DNA from: Polaribacter marinaquae
Lineage (GTDB): Bacteria; Bacteroidota; Bacteroidia; Flavobacteriales; Flavobacteriaceae
NCBI RefSeq assembly: GCF_038019025.1
Contig: NZ_CP150496.1
Location: 1,628,001-1,692,000 of the forward strand
Length of the DNA stretch: 64,000 bases
Reading direction: 5' to 3'
Both the position numbers and the translations under genes were made by a program. The notes under the pieces are model-generated. The model had not been told where the DNA came from. It made no database searches and saw only the letters and a list, made by a program, of their open reading frames with translations. Positions 8,890 to 17,393 of this stretch are shown here, piece by piece (the first letter of the stretch is position 1; each line of letters opens with the position of its first letter).

Positions 8890-8924
8890 AAAAAAATCCT
8901 TCAAGTTTTTATGCTTGAAGGATT
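8890..8924 (-). terminator. Terminator of the aromatic amino acid operon
   Basis: On the minus strand AATCCTTCAAG pairs with CTTGAAGGATT around an eight-base loop, followed by TTTTTTT. It lies downstream of the DAHP synthase gene and of repeat copy A, so the repeat should be in the 3' untranslated end of the operon transcript. Confidence 0.85.
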
Positions 8925-8950
8925 CTAATTTTTATGAACTTACTTTTATA

Positions 8951-9057
8951 GTTTGCGCTACGCGTTAAGGATTGAGTGGTTTGTTTGAGCTCTTTTTTGT
9001 TTTTTCTACAAAAAAAGCGAGCAACGAAAGCCTGACCCTTGTGGTAACGCCCAAAAA
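8951..9057 (+). repeat. Dispersed ~100 bp repeat, copy A
   Basis: This stretch matches the inverted copy at 63384-63483. Shared blocks in order are GCGTTA, GGATTG/CGATTG, TTTGTTTGAGCTCTTTT, AAAAAAGCGAG, CGAAA(A)GC and ACGCCCAAAAA. The sequence between blocks differs. GAGCTCTTTTTTGT and ACAAAAAAAGCGAGC can form a hairpin with a small bulge. It ends one base before the DAHP synthase stop codon and precedes a terminator. The gap between genes here (8738-9057) holds nothing else I recognise. Confidence 0.7.
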
Positions 9058-10140
9058 CTATCCTTTAATAATTTTTTCTTGATGATTGATAGATTCTTGA
9101 TGAATTGCTTTAAACATTTTTAAAACAAACTCTTCACTTAATCCTTTACTTTCACCTTCTAAAATCATGTTTCCTAAGATTTCGTTCCATCGTTTCGATT
9201 GTAAAACTGCAACGTTTTTATCTTTCTTTAAAGCACCAATTTGATCTGCAATTTTCATTCGTTTTCCTAAAGTTTCTACCAACTGGTTATCTACCACGTT
9301 AATTTGCGCTCTTAGGTTATCTAAACTGCTTTTGTATTCTGCTTCTGTGTTTGTTTCTTTTCTAATTTTTAGATCTTCCATGATTTGCTTTAACTTCGTT
9401 GGTGTAACTTGTTGTGCAGCATCTGACCATGCGTTATCTGGATCGAAATGTGTTTCTATCATTAAACCATCGAAGTTTAAATCTAAGGCAGTTTGAGAAA
9501 CATCAAAAATCATTTCTCTGTTACCTGTAATATGAGATGGGTCGCAAATTAATGGTAAATCTGGAAATTTATTTTGAAACTCGATAGCAATTTGCCATTC
9601 TGGAACATTTCTATATTTTGTTTTTTCGTATGTAGAAAAACCTCTATGAATTGCTCCTAAATTTTTAATATCTGCTGTATACAAACGCTCGATACCACCT
9701 AACCATAAAGCCAAATCTGGGTTTATTGGGTTTTTTACTAAAACAATTTTATCTGTACCGTGTAAGGCATCTGCAATTTCTTGCATAATAAATGGTGATA
9801 CAGCTGTTCTTGCACCAATCCAAAGTAAATCTACATCATGTTCTATGGCTAATTTACAGTGCGCTGCATTGGCAACTTCTGTACAGGTTTTCATGCCTGT
9901 TTGTTCTTTTACTTTTTTAAGCCAACCTAAACCTAATGCACCAACACCTTCAAAATTTCCTGGTCTTGTTCTAGGTTTCCAAATTCCTGCTCTATAATAG
10001 TTTACATCAGAATCTTTTAATTCGTGTGCGATTTTTAAAACCTGTTCTTCGGTTTCTGCACTACAAGGCCCTGCTATTACTAGTGGATGATCTAGTTTCA
10101 TATCATCCAACCATGTTCTTAATTCTTTTGTATTCTTCAT
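9058..10140 (-). CDS. Bifunctional DAHP synthase / chorismate mutase
   Basis: A 360-residue fusion. Residues 1 to about 265 are a type I-beta-like 3-deoxy-D-arabino-heptulosonate-7-phosphate synthase: AGPCSAETEEQ near 19-29, WKPRTRPGNFEG, GARTAVSPF and CDPSHITGN. Residues about 270-358 form an AroQ-class chorismate mutase (LRAQINVVDNQLVETLGKRM, then VLQSKRWNEI). It catalyses the first shikimate step and chorismate to prephenate. This fusion is known in Bacteroidota, where the mutase domain carries feedback control. It is the last gene of the attenuated pheA operon, 20 bases after tyrA, so both ends of the Phe/Tyr pathway are co-expressed. Confidence 0.94.
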   Translation of the reverse strand: MKNTKELRTWLDDMKLDHPLVIAGPCSAETEEQVLKIAHELKDSDVNYYRAGIWKPRTRPGNFEGVGALGLGWLKKVKEQTGMKTCTEVANAAHCKLAIEHDVDLLWIGARTAVSPFIMQEIADALHGTDKIVLVKNPINPDLALWLGGIERLYTADIKNLGAIHRGFSTYEKTKYRNVPEWQIAIEFQNKFPDLPLICDPSHITGNREMIFDVSQTALDLNFDGLMIETHFDPDNAWSDAAQQVTPTKLKQIMEDLKIRKETNTEAEYKSSLDNLRAQINVVDNQLVETLGKRMKIADQIGALKKDKNVAVLQSKRWNEILGNMILEGESKGLSEEFVLKMFKAIHQESINHQEKIIKG

Positions 10141-10160
10141 TGTTCTACTTGTTTTGGCTC

Positions 10161-11012
10161 TTATTTTATGCCGTTTAAAATTTGTTTTATATAATTTGTA
10201 TTCTCCATTTCGTTAAAAATTTCAGAGAAATTATCTTGTTGCATCAATTCTTTAAATTTTTGTAAATTATTGATGTATTCTTCTAACGTTTCTATTACGT
10301 TTTCTTTGTTTTGTTTAAAAATTGGTGTCCACATTGCTGGCGAACTTTTTGCCAAACGCACTGTTGATGCAAAACCAGAACCTGCCATATCAAAAATATC
10401 GCGCTCGTTTTTTTCTTTATTTATTACTGTTTTACCTAACATAAATGCGCTAATGTGAGATAAGTGCGAAACATACGCAATATGCTTGTCATGCGAAACA
10501 GGATCCATGTAACGAATACGCATTCCAATAGCTCTAAAAAGGTCTAATGCTTTTTCTTGCAATTTAAAAGTTGTTTTTTCTACCTCGCAAATAATGTTCG
10601 TTTTCCCTTTGTATAAGCCAGAAATTGCTGCTGATGGCCCTGAATTTTCTGTTCCTGCAATTGGGTGTGCTGCTAAAAAATTTCTTCTTTTTGGATGATG
10701 TTCAACCACTTTACAAATTGCTTCTTTTGTTGAGCCTGCATCTACAACCAACGTATTATCAGAAATTTTATCTAAAATTATTGGTAATAATTTTACAGTT
10801 GCATCTACCGGAATCGACACAATTACCAAATCGGCATTTTCTAAATTATCTAAAGTTGCTTTTTCTTCTATTACACCTAATTTTAGAGCTTCGTCTAAAT
10901 GGTTTTCATTGGCATCAATTCCGTAAATTTTAACTTCTGGATTGTTATTTTTTATATCGACAGCAAAACTACCGCCAATTAAACCAATACCAATCATGTA
11001 TATATTTTTCAT
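10161..11012 (-). CDS. tyrA: Prephenate dehydrogenase
   Basis: A 283-residue TyrA-type enzyme. The NAD(P)-binding Rossmann loop IGIGLIGGSFA is at 7-17, followed by VSIPVDAT, VDAGSTKEAI and the substrate-binding AAHPIAGTENSGPSAA. It oxidatively decarboxylates prephenate to 4-hydroxyphenylpyruvate for tyrosine. No ACT domain is present; the protein ends after the helical dimerisation domain, so control likely rests on attenuation and on the fused DAHP synthase. Spacing is three bases to the aminotransferase and 20 to the DAHP synthase gene. Confidence 0.95.
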   Translation of the reverse strand: MKNIYMIGIGLIGGSFAVDIKNNNPEVKIYGIDANENHLDEALKLGVIEEKATLDNLENADLVIVSIPVDATVKLLPIILDKISDNTLVVDAGSTKEAICKVVEHHPKRRNFLAAHPIAGTENSGPSAAISGLYKGKTNIICEVEKTTFKLQEKALDLFRAIGMRIRYMDPVSHDKHIAYVSHLSHISAFMLGKTVINKEKNERDIFDMAGSGFASTVRLAKSSPAMWTPIFKQNKENVIETLEEYINNLQKFKELMQQDNFSEIFNEMENTNYIKQILNGIK

Positions 11013-11015
11013 AAT

Positions 11016-12158
11016 CTATAATCTTGATATTGCTTCTTTAATTATATCTGTTGTTACACACAATGAAAAACGAATATATCCTTCTCCTTGCGAACCGAAA
11101 ATGGTTCCTGGTGTTATAAAAATATCTTTATCGTATAAAACTGCATCTGTAACTTCTTCAGATTTTTTTCCTTCGGGTATTTTTGCCCAAACAAATAAGC
11201 CTGTTGCATTTTTATTATAAGTAGCATCTAATTTATCTGCTAATTGCCAAATTAGATTTCTGCGTTCTTCATAAATTTTATTTTGATCAGAAAACCAACT
11301 ATCAGATAATTGTAAAGCTTCTATTGCTCCTTTTTGAATTCCGTAAAACATACCAGAATCCATGTTCGATTTTACTTTTAAAACTTCGTCGATATATGTT
11401 GCATTTCCTAACAACATTCCAACTCGCCAACCAGCCATATTAAAAGTTTTACTTAAAGAATTCAATTCTAAAGCAATTTCTTTTGCGCCATCAACTTGTA
11501 AAATACTAATAGGATTATCATTTAAAATAAAACTATACGGATTATCATTTACAATTAAAATATTATGCTTTTTACCAAATGCTACTAATTTTTGAAAAGT
11601 TATTAATGTTGCATCTGTACCTGTTGGCATATGCGGATAATTTACCCACATAATTTTTACATTAGATAAATCTAGATTTTCTAATGTTTCAAAATCTGGT
11701 TGCCAATTAGTTGCATCACTTAAATTGTAAAACAATGGTTCTGCACCCACCAATTTTGTTACAGATGTATACGTTGGATAACCAGGATTCGGAATTAAAA
11801 CTTTATCGCCTTCGTTTAAAAAAGCCATAGAAATATGCATAATCCCTTCTTTACTTCCCATTAAAGGCAAAATTTCATTTTCTGGATTTGCATCTACAGA
11901 AAACTTGCTTTTATAAAAACTTGAAATTGCATTTCTTAATTCTGGTAAACCTTGGTAAGATTGATATTTATGTGCACTCGAATCACCCAAACTATTAGAA
12001 ATTGCGTCTAATACTTTTGTTGGCGGTTGTAAATCCGGAGAACCAATTCCCATATTAATAATTGGTTTTCCTGCAGCAGCTAAACCTCTAACTTCTCTTA
12101 ATTTTTTAGAGAAATAATATTCTTGTACTGTATCTAATCTTTTGGCAGCTTTAATCAT
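11016..12158 (-). CDS. PLP-dependent aminotransferase, probably aromatic
   Basis: A 380-residue fold-type I aminotransferase. The PLP-binding lysine is K237 in SLSKTFNMAGWRVGM, with NDNPYSF at 204-210 and the carboxylate-binding NYPHMPTG at 173-180. It overlaps pheA by four bases (ATGA) and is three bases from tyrA. Being between the phenylpyruvate-forming and hydroxyphenylpyruvate-forming enzymes, it most likely transaminates those keto acids to Phe and Tyr. By sequence alone aspartate or LL-diaminopimelate-type aminotransferase activity cannot be excluded. Confidence 0.9.
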   Translation of the reverse strand: MIKAAKRLDTVQEYYFSKKLREVRGLAAAGKPIINMGIGSPDLQPPTKVLDAISNSLGDSSAHKYQSYQGLPELRNAISSFYKSKFSVDANPENEILPLMGSKEGIMHISMAFLNEGDKVLIPNPGYPTYTSVTKLVGAEPLFYNLSDATNWQPDFETLENLDLSNVKIMWVNYPHMPTGTDATLITFQKLVAFGKKHNILIVNDNPYSFILNDNPISILQVDGAKEIALELNSLSKTFNMAGWRVGMLLGNATYIDEVLKVKSNMDSGMFYGIQKGAIEALQLSDSWFSDQNKIYEERRNLIWQLADKLDATYNKNATGLFVWAKIPEGKKSEEVTDAVLYDKDIFITPGTIFGSQGEGYIRFSLCVTTDIIKEAISRL

Positions 12159-12979
12159 TTTCTCCCATTTTTATACGTTCCTAATATCTTAAATTCTTCT
12201 GCCATTATTTCTATAATAGCTTTTGCTTTTTCGTAATCTTTGTAAGCATCAAAAGTAACATCAACAAAAAATGAATATTTCCAAGGAGATTCTATAACCG
12301 GTAAAGATTGAATTTTAGTTAAATTCATTTTACAATCGCTTAACACATTTAATATTGCCGCTAAACTTCCTCTTTTATGATCTAATTGAAATTTTAAAGA
12401 TGCCTTATTAACTTTTTCGTTTATTTCTGGCGCTGTTGTTTGTACAATTACAAATCTTGTTGCATTATCTTTTATTGTTTGAATTTCATCTTCTATTACC
12501 TCTAAATTAAAAATTTCTGCAGCAATTTTTGGAGCAATAGCTGCAATACCCACTAAATTTTCTTTAGAAATTCTTTTTGCTACTTCTGCAGTATCTACAT
12601 CTTCTACTAATTTTATCTGCGGATATTTTTTAAAGAACTCCTTACATTGTAATAACGCCATCGGATGCGACCAAACCTCTTTGATGTCTTCTATTTTCTG
12701 ACCTTCTAAAGCCATTAAATGGTGGTGAATATTTAGATATTCTTCACCGGTAATATGTAAATTATTTTTATCAATTAATGCATAATTTGGTATAATAGAA
12801 CCTGCAATTGTATTTTCGATAGCCATAACACCAAGGCTTGCTGTTGCATCTAATAAGTTATCTACCAAAGTATCAAAAGACATGCATTCTATTAAATCTA
12901 TAGATGCACCATAAAAGTCTCTTGCAACTTTATGATGATTTGAACCTTCGGCTCCTTGTATGGCGATTACTTTTTTCAT
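12155..12979 (-). CDS. pheA: Prephenate dehydratase
   Basis: A 274-residue monofunctional PheA. The N-terminal two-lobed catalytic domain begins VIAIQGAEGSNHHKVA; the catalytic TRF motif lies in NATRFVIV. A C-terminal ACT domain (about 190-270) carries ESPWKYSFFVDV, the phenylalanine-sensing segment, so allosteric inhibition by Phe is expected. It converts prephenate to phenylpyruvate. It is the first structural gene behind the Phe/Tyr attenuator. Its ATG follows the attenuator T tract by only 12 bases. Confidence 0.96.
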   Translation of the reverse strand: MKKVIAIQGAEGSNHHKVARDFYGASIDLIECMSFDTLVDNLLDATASLGVMAIENTIAGSIIPNYALIDKNNLHITGEEYLNIHHHLMALEGQKIEDIKEVWSHPMALLQCKEFFKKYPQIKLVEDVDTAEVAKRISKENLVGIAAIAPKIAAEIFNLEVIEDEIQTIKDNATRFVIVQTTAPEINEKVNKASLKFQLDHKRGSLAAILNVLSDCKMNLTKIQSLPVIESPWKYSFFVDVTFDAYKDYEKAKAIIEIMAEEFKILGTYKNGRK

Positions 12980-12990
12980 GAATTGATATC

Positions 12991-13023
12991 AAAAAAAAAG
13001 TCTCGAATTAAATTCGAGACTTT
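12991..13023 (-). terminator. Attenuator terminator hairpin in the pheA leader
   Basis: On the minus strand AAAGTCTCGAAT pairs perfectly with ATTCGAGACTTT around a three-base loop (13023-12997), followed by nine T (to 12991). This strong intrinsic terminator lies between the leader peptide and pheA, where it would prevent expression of the operon unless disrupted. Its 5' arm AAAGTCTC can alternatively pair with GAGACTTT at 13064-13057 inside the leader coding region, forming the antiterminator. Confidence 0.88.
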
Positions 13024-13041
13024 ATATATTTTTTATTCTGT

Positions 13042-13122
13042 TTAATAACATGATACAAAGTCTCTCCTCTTACTAAAAAAGTAAAAGTAAAAATAGAAAC
13101 GTGCCCAAGTGTTATTTAACAT
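13042..13122 (-). CDS. Phe/Tyr-rich leader peptide of the aromatic attenuator
   Basis: A 26-codon ORF (ATG at 13122, TAA at 13044-13042). Codon 6 is Trp, and codons 9-16 are F Y F Y F Y F F without interruption (TTC TAT TTT TAC TTT TAC TTT TTT). It starts about 25 bases downstream of a good promoter and ends 19 bases before the terminator stem. Low charged tRNA-Phe or tRNA-Tyr should stall the ribosome in this run, leaving GAGACTTT (codons 20-22) free to pair with the terminator's 5' arm. CTTTTAC in codons 12-14 can also pair with GTAAGAG downstream, a possible hairpin that masks the antiterminator when no ribosome is present. Such leaders are known for amino acid operons; this one was found by reading the sequence. 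Confidence 0.87.
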   Translation of the reverse strand: MLNNTWARFYFYFYFFSKRRDFVSCY

Positions 13123-13145
13123 ATTGATTCTCTTTATTAATGTGA

Positions 13146-13175
13146 CAAATCTAAAGATTATATTGAGACAAACAA
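13146..13175 (-). promoter_or_regulatory. Promoter of the pheA leader operon
   Basis: On the minus strand TTG (13175-13173), 19 bases, then TAGATTTG (13153-13146), a full match to the Bacteroidota consensus TTG-N17/20-TAnnTTTG. Transcription would start a few bases further on, giving a short 5' end before the leader ATG at 13122. Confidence 0.65.
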
Positions 13176-13396
13176 ATTATATCGCATTTTTTATAAAAGA
13201 ATTGACAATTTGGTAAAATATACTTAATAAAAAGTACTGGTTTTATGAATTTCTTTAATAATTAATCAATGTATCGTAAAGTTAATATCTTAATATATTA
13301 TTATCCTATTAAGATATAGGATATCAAGCCATTAAAATGAGATTACTGTATTGCAATTTCTTTATACAAGATTTATTTTTATCAGAAAAATAATAG
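13176..13396. other. AT-rich spacer between divergent promoters
   Basis: Between the pheA promoter and the rpsO promoter I see no ORF, RNA or repeat. There is only an imperfect AT-rich inverted repeat around 13290-13322 (TATCTTAATA and TATTAAGATA). Confidence 0.4.
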
Positions 13397-13429
13397 TATA
13401 TTTGCACCTTCAATGAAAAAATTTCGTTG
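13397..13429 (+). promoter_or_regulatory. rpsO promoter -7 box and leader hairpin
   Basis: TATATTTG (13397-13404) fits TAnnTTTG; no clear TTG lies at the -33 distance. Just downstream CAATGAAA and TTTCGTTG (13411-13429) form an 8-bp stem with a three-base loop, including one G-U pair, at the start of the S15 leader. Ribosomal protein S15 binds its own leader in other bacteria with differing structures; whether this hairpin does so is conjecture. Confidence 0.45.
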
Positions 13430-13461
13430 ATATACATAATAATCATTTAAATAATATTGGC

Positions 13462-13731
13462 ATGTACTTAACTAAAGAAGTTAAAGAAAGCATTTTCGAA
13501 AAACACGGTAAAGGAAAAAACGATACTGGTTCTTCAGAAGGGCAAATCGCGTTATTTACGCACAGAATTAACCATTTAACAGAGCATTTAAAAAGAAATC
13601 GTAAAGATTTTAATACAGAGCGTTCATTAGTAATGATGGTAGGTAAACGTAGAAGTTTATTAGATTATCTAAAGAAAACTGAAATCAACAGATATCGTGC
13701 GATTATCAAAGAATTAGGAATTAGAAAATAA
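13462..13731 (+). CDS. rpsO: 30S ribosomal protein S15
   Basis: 89 residues, the standard length. Characteristic segments are GSSEGQIALFTHRINHLTEHLKRN and RRSLLDYLKK at the end. S15 binds the central domain of 16S rRNA early in assembly. As in many bacteria it is followed by pnp, but with a terminator and a structured leader between, so the two are probably only partly co-transcribed. Confidence 0.98.
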   Translation: MYLTKEVKESIFEKHGKGKNDTGSSEGQIALFTHRINHLTEHLKRNRKDFNTERSLVMMVGKRRSLLDYLKKTEINRYRAIIKELGIRK

Positions 13732-13737
13732 TTCTTA

Positions 13738-13771
13738 CAAAAAAGAGGCTCTATAAACGTGCCTCTTTTTT
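13738..13771 (+). terminator. rpsO terminator
   Basis: AAAAGAGGC and GCCTCTTTT pair around about ten loop bases and are followed by T residues, directly after the rpsO stop. Confidence 0.8.
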
Positions 13772-13790
13772 ATTACAATAAATTTAAAAA

Positions 13791-13890
13791 GTCTGATGCT
13801 AACTACATCAGCAACAATATAAAAAATCAAAAATAGTAACAGCATTTTTGAATTTCCATTGCAACAACAAACAACAACACAACAACACAA
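13791..13890 (+). promoter_or_regulatory. pnp leader: short hairpin then ACAACA-rich single-stranded run
   Basis: CTGATG and CATCAG (13793-13811) form a small hairpin. It is followed at 13862-13890 by an almost pure CAA/CAAA/CACA run with no G, which cannot fold. The run ends about 28 bases before the pnp ATG. With no Shine-Dalgarno site in this phylum, such unstructured A/C-rich leaders may aid ribosome loading, and pnp leaders are autoregulated in enterobacteria. Function here is inferred. Confidence 0.45.
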
Positions 13891-13918
13891 AGTATTAAAA
13901 AATTAGAATTAAAATTTT

Positions 13919-16147
13919 ATGATTCCAAAAGTATTTAAAGAGGTTATAGACCTTGGTGATGGAAGAACCATCTCATTAGAAACCGGTAAATTAGCAAAAC
14001 AAGCACACGGTTCTGTTGTTGTTCAAATGGGAAAAGCAATGTTATTATGTACAGTAGTATCTAATTACAAACAAGCAGATGTAGACTTTTTACCTCTTAC
14101 GGTAGATTATAGAGAAAAATTTGCAGCTGCAGGTCGTTATCCTGGTGGTTTCTTTAAAAGAGAAGCAAGACCAAGTGATGGTGAAGTATTAACAATGCGT
14201 TTAGTAGACAGAGTTTTACGTCCGTTGTTTCCAAAAGATTACCACGCAGAAACTCAAGTTATGATACAGTTAATGTCTCATGATGAAGATGTTATGCCAG
14301 ATGCATTAGCAGGTTTAGCTGCTTCTGCCGCTATACAATTAAGTGACTTTCCTTTCGAATGCCCAATTTCTGAAGCACGTGTTGCAAGAGTAAACGGAGA
14401 ATTCGTTATCAACCCAAGTAGAGCACAATTAGCAGAATCTGATATCGATATGATGATTGGTGCCTCTGCAGATTCTGTTATGATGGTAGAAGGTGAAATG
14501 GATGAAATTTCTGAAGAAGAAATGGCAGATGCAATTAAATTTGCACACGAATCTATTAAAGTTCAAATTAAAGCACAAGTTGCTTTAGCAGAAGCTTTTG
14601 GTAAAAAAGAAGTACGTGAGTACGCTACTGCAGAACAAAATGAAGAATTAGCAAAAAAAATACACGATTTAGCTTACGATAAATGTTATGCTATTGCAAA
14701 ACAAGGAACTTCTAAAGCAGAACGTGGTGCTGCATTTGCAGAAGTAAAAGAAGAAGTAATTGCTACTTTTACAGAAGAAGAATTAGAAGAGTTTGGTGGT
14801 TTAGTATCTAAATACTACAGCAAAGCAGAAAAAGAAGCAGTAAGAGAGTTAACTTTAAGTGAAGGAATTCGTTTAGACGGAAGAAAAACTGATGAAATTA
14901 GACCAATTTGGTGTGAAGTAGATTACTTACCATCTACTCACGGTTCTTCTATTTTTACTCGTGGTGAAACCCAAGCATTAGCAACAGTAACTTTAGGAAC
15001 TTCTAGAGAAGCTAACAAAATAGACATGCCATCTTATGAAGGTGAAGAATCTTTCTATTTACACTATAACTTCCCTCCTTTTTGTACAGGTGAAGCTAGA
15101 CCATTAAGAGGAACATCTCGAAGAGAAGTTGGTCATGGTAATTTAGCACAACGTGGTTTAAAAGGAATGATTCCTGATGATTGCCCATATACAGTAAGAG
15201 TTGTATCAGAAGTATTAGAATCTAACGGTTCTTCTTCTATGGCAACAGTTTGTGCAGGTACAATGGCTTTAATGGATGCTGGTGTAAAATTAACGAGACC
15301 AGTTTCTGGTATTGCTATGGGATTAATTTCTGATGGTGATCGTTATGCAGTTTTATCTGATATTTTAGGTGATGAAGATCATTTAGGTGATATGGATTTT
15401 AAAGTAACTGGTACTGCAGAAGGTATTACTGCTTGTCAAATGGATATTAAAATTAAAGGATTAAGTTACGAGATTTTAGTAAATGCTTTAAAACAAGCTC
15501 GTGATGGTCGTTTACATATTTTAGGTAAATTAACTGACACTATTGAGGCGCCAAGTGCAGAAGTAAAAGCTCATGCACCGAAAATGGTTAACAGAAGAAT
15601 TCCTAACGAATTAATTGGTGCATTTATTGGACCAGGTGGTAAACACATTCAAGAATTACAGAAAGAAACTGAAACTACAATTGTAATTACAGAAGACGCT
15701 GTAACAGAAGAAGGAATTATAGAGATTTTAGGAACAAAACCAGAAGGTATAGAGGCTGTTATTTCTAAAATAGAATCTATGATGTTTAAACCAGAAAAGG
15801 GTTCTGTTTACGAAGTAAAAGTAATTAAAATGTTAGATTTTGGTGCTGTTGTAGAATATACAGAAGCTCCAGGAAACGAAGTTTTATTACACGTAAGTGA
15901 ACTTGCTTGGGAACGCACAGACAATGTTTCTGATGTTGTAAAATTAGGAGACATTTTAGATGTTAAATATTTCGGAATCGACCCAAGAACTAGAAAAGAA
16001 AAAGTTTCTAGAAAAGCTTTATTAGAAAAGCCCGAAGGTTATGTTGCTAGACCACCAAGAGACGATAAGCGTTCTGGAGGTAGAGACAACCGCGGAAGAG
16101 ATAACAGACGTGATGACAGAAAACCTAGAGAAAATAAAAAAGATTAA
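13919..16147 (+). CDS. pnp: Polynucleotide phosphorylase (PNPase)
   Basis: A 742-residue enzyme with the full domain series: two RNase PH-like domains (1 to about 215 and about 315-540) flanking an alpha-helical linker, a KH domain near 560-620 ([18 protein letters not shown]), an S1 domain near 635-705 ([19 protein letters not shown]), and a basic Arg/Asp/Gly-rich tail. PNPase phosphorolytically degrades RNA from the 3' end as a trimer. The Arg-Gly-rich tail may extend RNA binding. It has its own leader after the rpsO terminator. Confidence 0.98.
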   Translation: MIPKVFKEVIDLGDGRTISLETGKLAKQAHGSVVVQMGKAMLLCTVVSNYKQADVDFLPLTVDYREKFAAAGRYPGGFFKREARPSDGEVLTMRLVDRVLRPLFPKDYHAETQVMIQLMSHDEDVMPDALAGLAASAAIQLSDFPFECPISEARVARVNGEFVINPSRAQLAESDIDMMIGASADSVMMVEGEMDEISEEEMADAIKFAHESIKVQIKAQVALAEAFGKKEVREYATAEQNEELAKKIHDLAYDKCYAIAKQGTSKAERGAAFAEVKEEVIATFTEEELEEFGGLVSKYYSKAEKEAVRELTLSEGIRLDGRKTDEIRPIWCEVDYLPSTHGSSIFTRGETQALATVTLGTSREANKIDMPSYEGEESFYLHYNFPPFCTGEARPLRGTSRREVGHGNLAQRGLKGMIPDDCPYTVRVVSEVLESNGSSSMATVCAGTMALMDAGVKLTRPVSGIAMGLISDGDRYAVLSDILGDEDHLGDMDFKVTGTAEGITACQMDIKIKGLSYEILVNALKQARDGRLHILGKLTDTIEAPSAEVKAHAPKMVNRRIPNELIGAFIGPGGKHIQELQKETETTIVITEDAVTEEGIIEILGTKPEGIEAVISKIESMMFKPEKGSVYEVKVIKMLDFGAVVEYTEAPGNEVLLHVSELAWERTDNVSDVVKLGDILDVKYFGIDPRTRKEKVSRKALLEKPEGYVARPPRDDKRSGGRDNRGRDNRRDDRKPRENKKD

Positions 16148-16173
16148 TTTTTAAACTTTTTTATCTAAATACT

Positions 16174-16209
16174 AAAAATCGCCAAAATTATTTTGGCGAT
16201 TTTTTTTTG
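16174..16209 (+). terminator. pnp terminator
   Basis: AAAATCGCCAAAA and TTTTGGCGATTTT pair around a TTA loop, followed by a long T run, shortly after the pnp stop. Confidence 0.88.
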
Positions 16210-16257
16210 TTTAAAACGTAATAATCTAAATGCTTTTATTTTCTTTGTACTCTCTAT

Positions 16258-17382
16258 ATGAAAATTCAACGTATTACATATTTATCTTTAGGCACAAACC
16301 AAGGAAATAAGCTAGAAAACCTCCAAAAAGCGATCAACTTAATTGGAGACAAAATTGGCGCAATTCAAAAAATATCATCAATTTATAAAACTGCTTCTTG
16401 GGGTTTTGAAGGTAACGACTTTTACAATGTATGTATTAAAGTCTCAACATATTTACCACCAGACACTTTACTTAAAGATGTTTTATCTATTGAACAAGAG
16501 CTAGGTAGAGAGAGAAAATCAACAGAAAATTACGAAAATCGAAATATCGATATTGATGTTTTATTATTTGAAGATGAAATTATATTTTCTAAAAATCTAA
16601 TTGTACCACACTATAAAATGTTACAAAGAAAATTTGTAATGGTTCCTTTGGAAGAAATAGCATCTAATGTAATTCATCCAATAGAAAAAAAACAAATCAA
16701 TGTATGCTTACAAGGTTGCACCGATCAATCTGAAATAGAAAAAATAAGCGAACAATTGGTAAGACCAATACCAATTACAGAGAAATACAATTACATTGCA
16801 ATAGAAGGTAATATTGGTGCTGGTAAAACTTCATTAGCTAAAATGATGTCTGATGAATTTAATGCAAAATTAGTATTAGAGAGATTTGCAGACAACCCGT
16901 TTTTACCTAAATTTTATGAAGATAAAGATAGATACGCTTTCCCTTTAGAAATGAGTTTTTTGGCCGACCGATATCAACAACTTAGCGATGATTTAGCACA
17001 ATTCGACTTATTTAAGAACTTCATTGTTTCAGATTATTATATTTTTAAATCTTTAATATTCGCGCAAGTTACTTTATCTAATGATGAGTACTTATTGTAT
17101 CGAAAAATGTTTAATCTAATATATAAAGAAATTACTAAACCAGATCTTTATGTGTACTTATATCAAAACACAGAGCGACTTTTAGAGAATATTAAAAAAA
17201 GGGGAAGAACATACGAGCAAAATATTGAATCTGAATATCTAAAAAAAATACACGACGGTTATAAAAGCTTTATATCAACGCAAGAAAACCTGAACTTATT
17301 AATTATAGATGTGTCTGAAATAGACTTTGTTAACAACAAAAAAGATTACAATTTTATCATAAATAAAATAAAGTATAATTAA
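16258..17382 (+). CDS. folK: FolK (HPPK) fused to a deoxynucleoside kinase
   Basis: A 374-residue two-domain protein. Residues 1-150 are 6-hydroxymethyl-7,8-dihydropterin pyrophosphokinase: YLSLGTNQGNK at 8-18, the Mg-binding NRNIDIDVL at 94-102 (Asp98, Asp100). After a linker, residues 178-374 are a deoxynucleoside kinase: P-loop EGNIGAGKTS at 183-192, ERF at 208-210, DRYQQ at 237-241, and a LID RGRTYEQ at 315-321. One chain thus covers a folate step and dNTP salvage, both serving thymidylate/DNA precursor supply. The reading frame is continuous across the junction. Nucleoside specificity cannot be read. Confidence 0.92.
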   Translation: MKIQRITYLSLGTNQGNKLENLQKAINLIGDKIGAIQKISSIYKTASWGFEGNDFYNVCIKVSTYLPPDTLLKDVLSIEQELGRERKSTENYENRNIDIDVLLFEDEIIFSKNLIVPHYKMLQRKFVMVPLEEIASNVIHPIEKKQINVCLQGCTDQSEIEKISEQLVRPIPITEKYNYIAIEGNIGAGKTSLAKMMSDEFNAKLVLERFADNPFLPKFYEDKDRYAFPLEMSFLADRYQQLSDDLAQFDLFKNFIVSDYYIFKSLIFAQVTLSNDEYLLYRKMFNLIYKEITKPDLYVYLYQNTERLLENIKKRGRTYEQNIESEYLKKIHDGYKSFISTQENLNLLIIDVSEIDFVNNKKDYNFIINKIKYN

Positions 17383-17393
17383 AAAAAATATTA

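Noticed and set aside
13862..13890. CAA-rich run as a CRISPR or tandem repeat array
   Set aside because: Units are irregular and very short, with no spacers.
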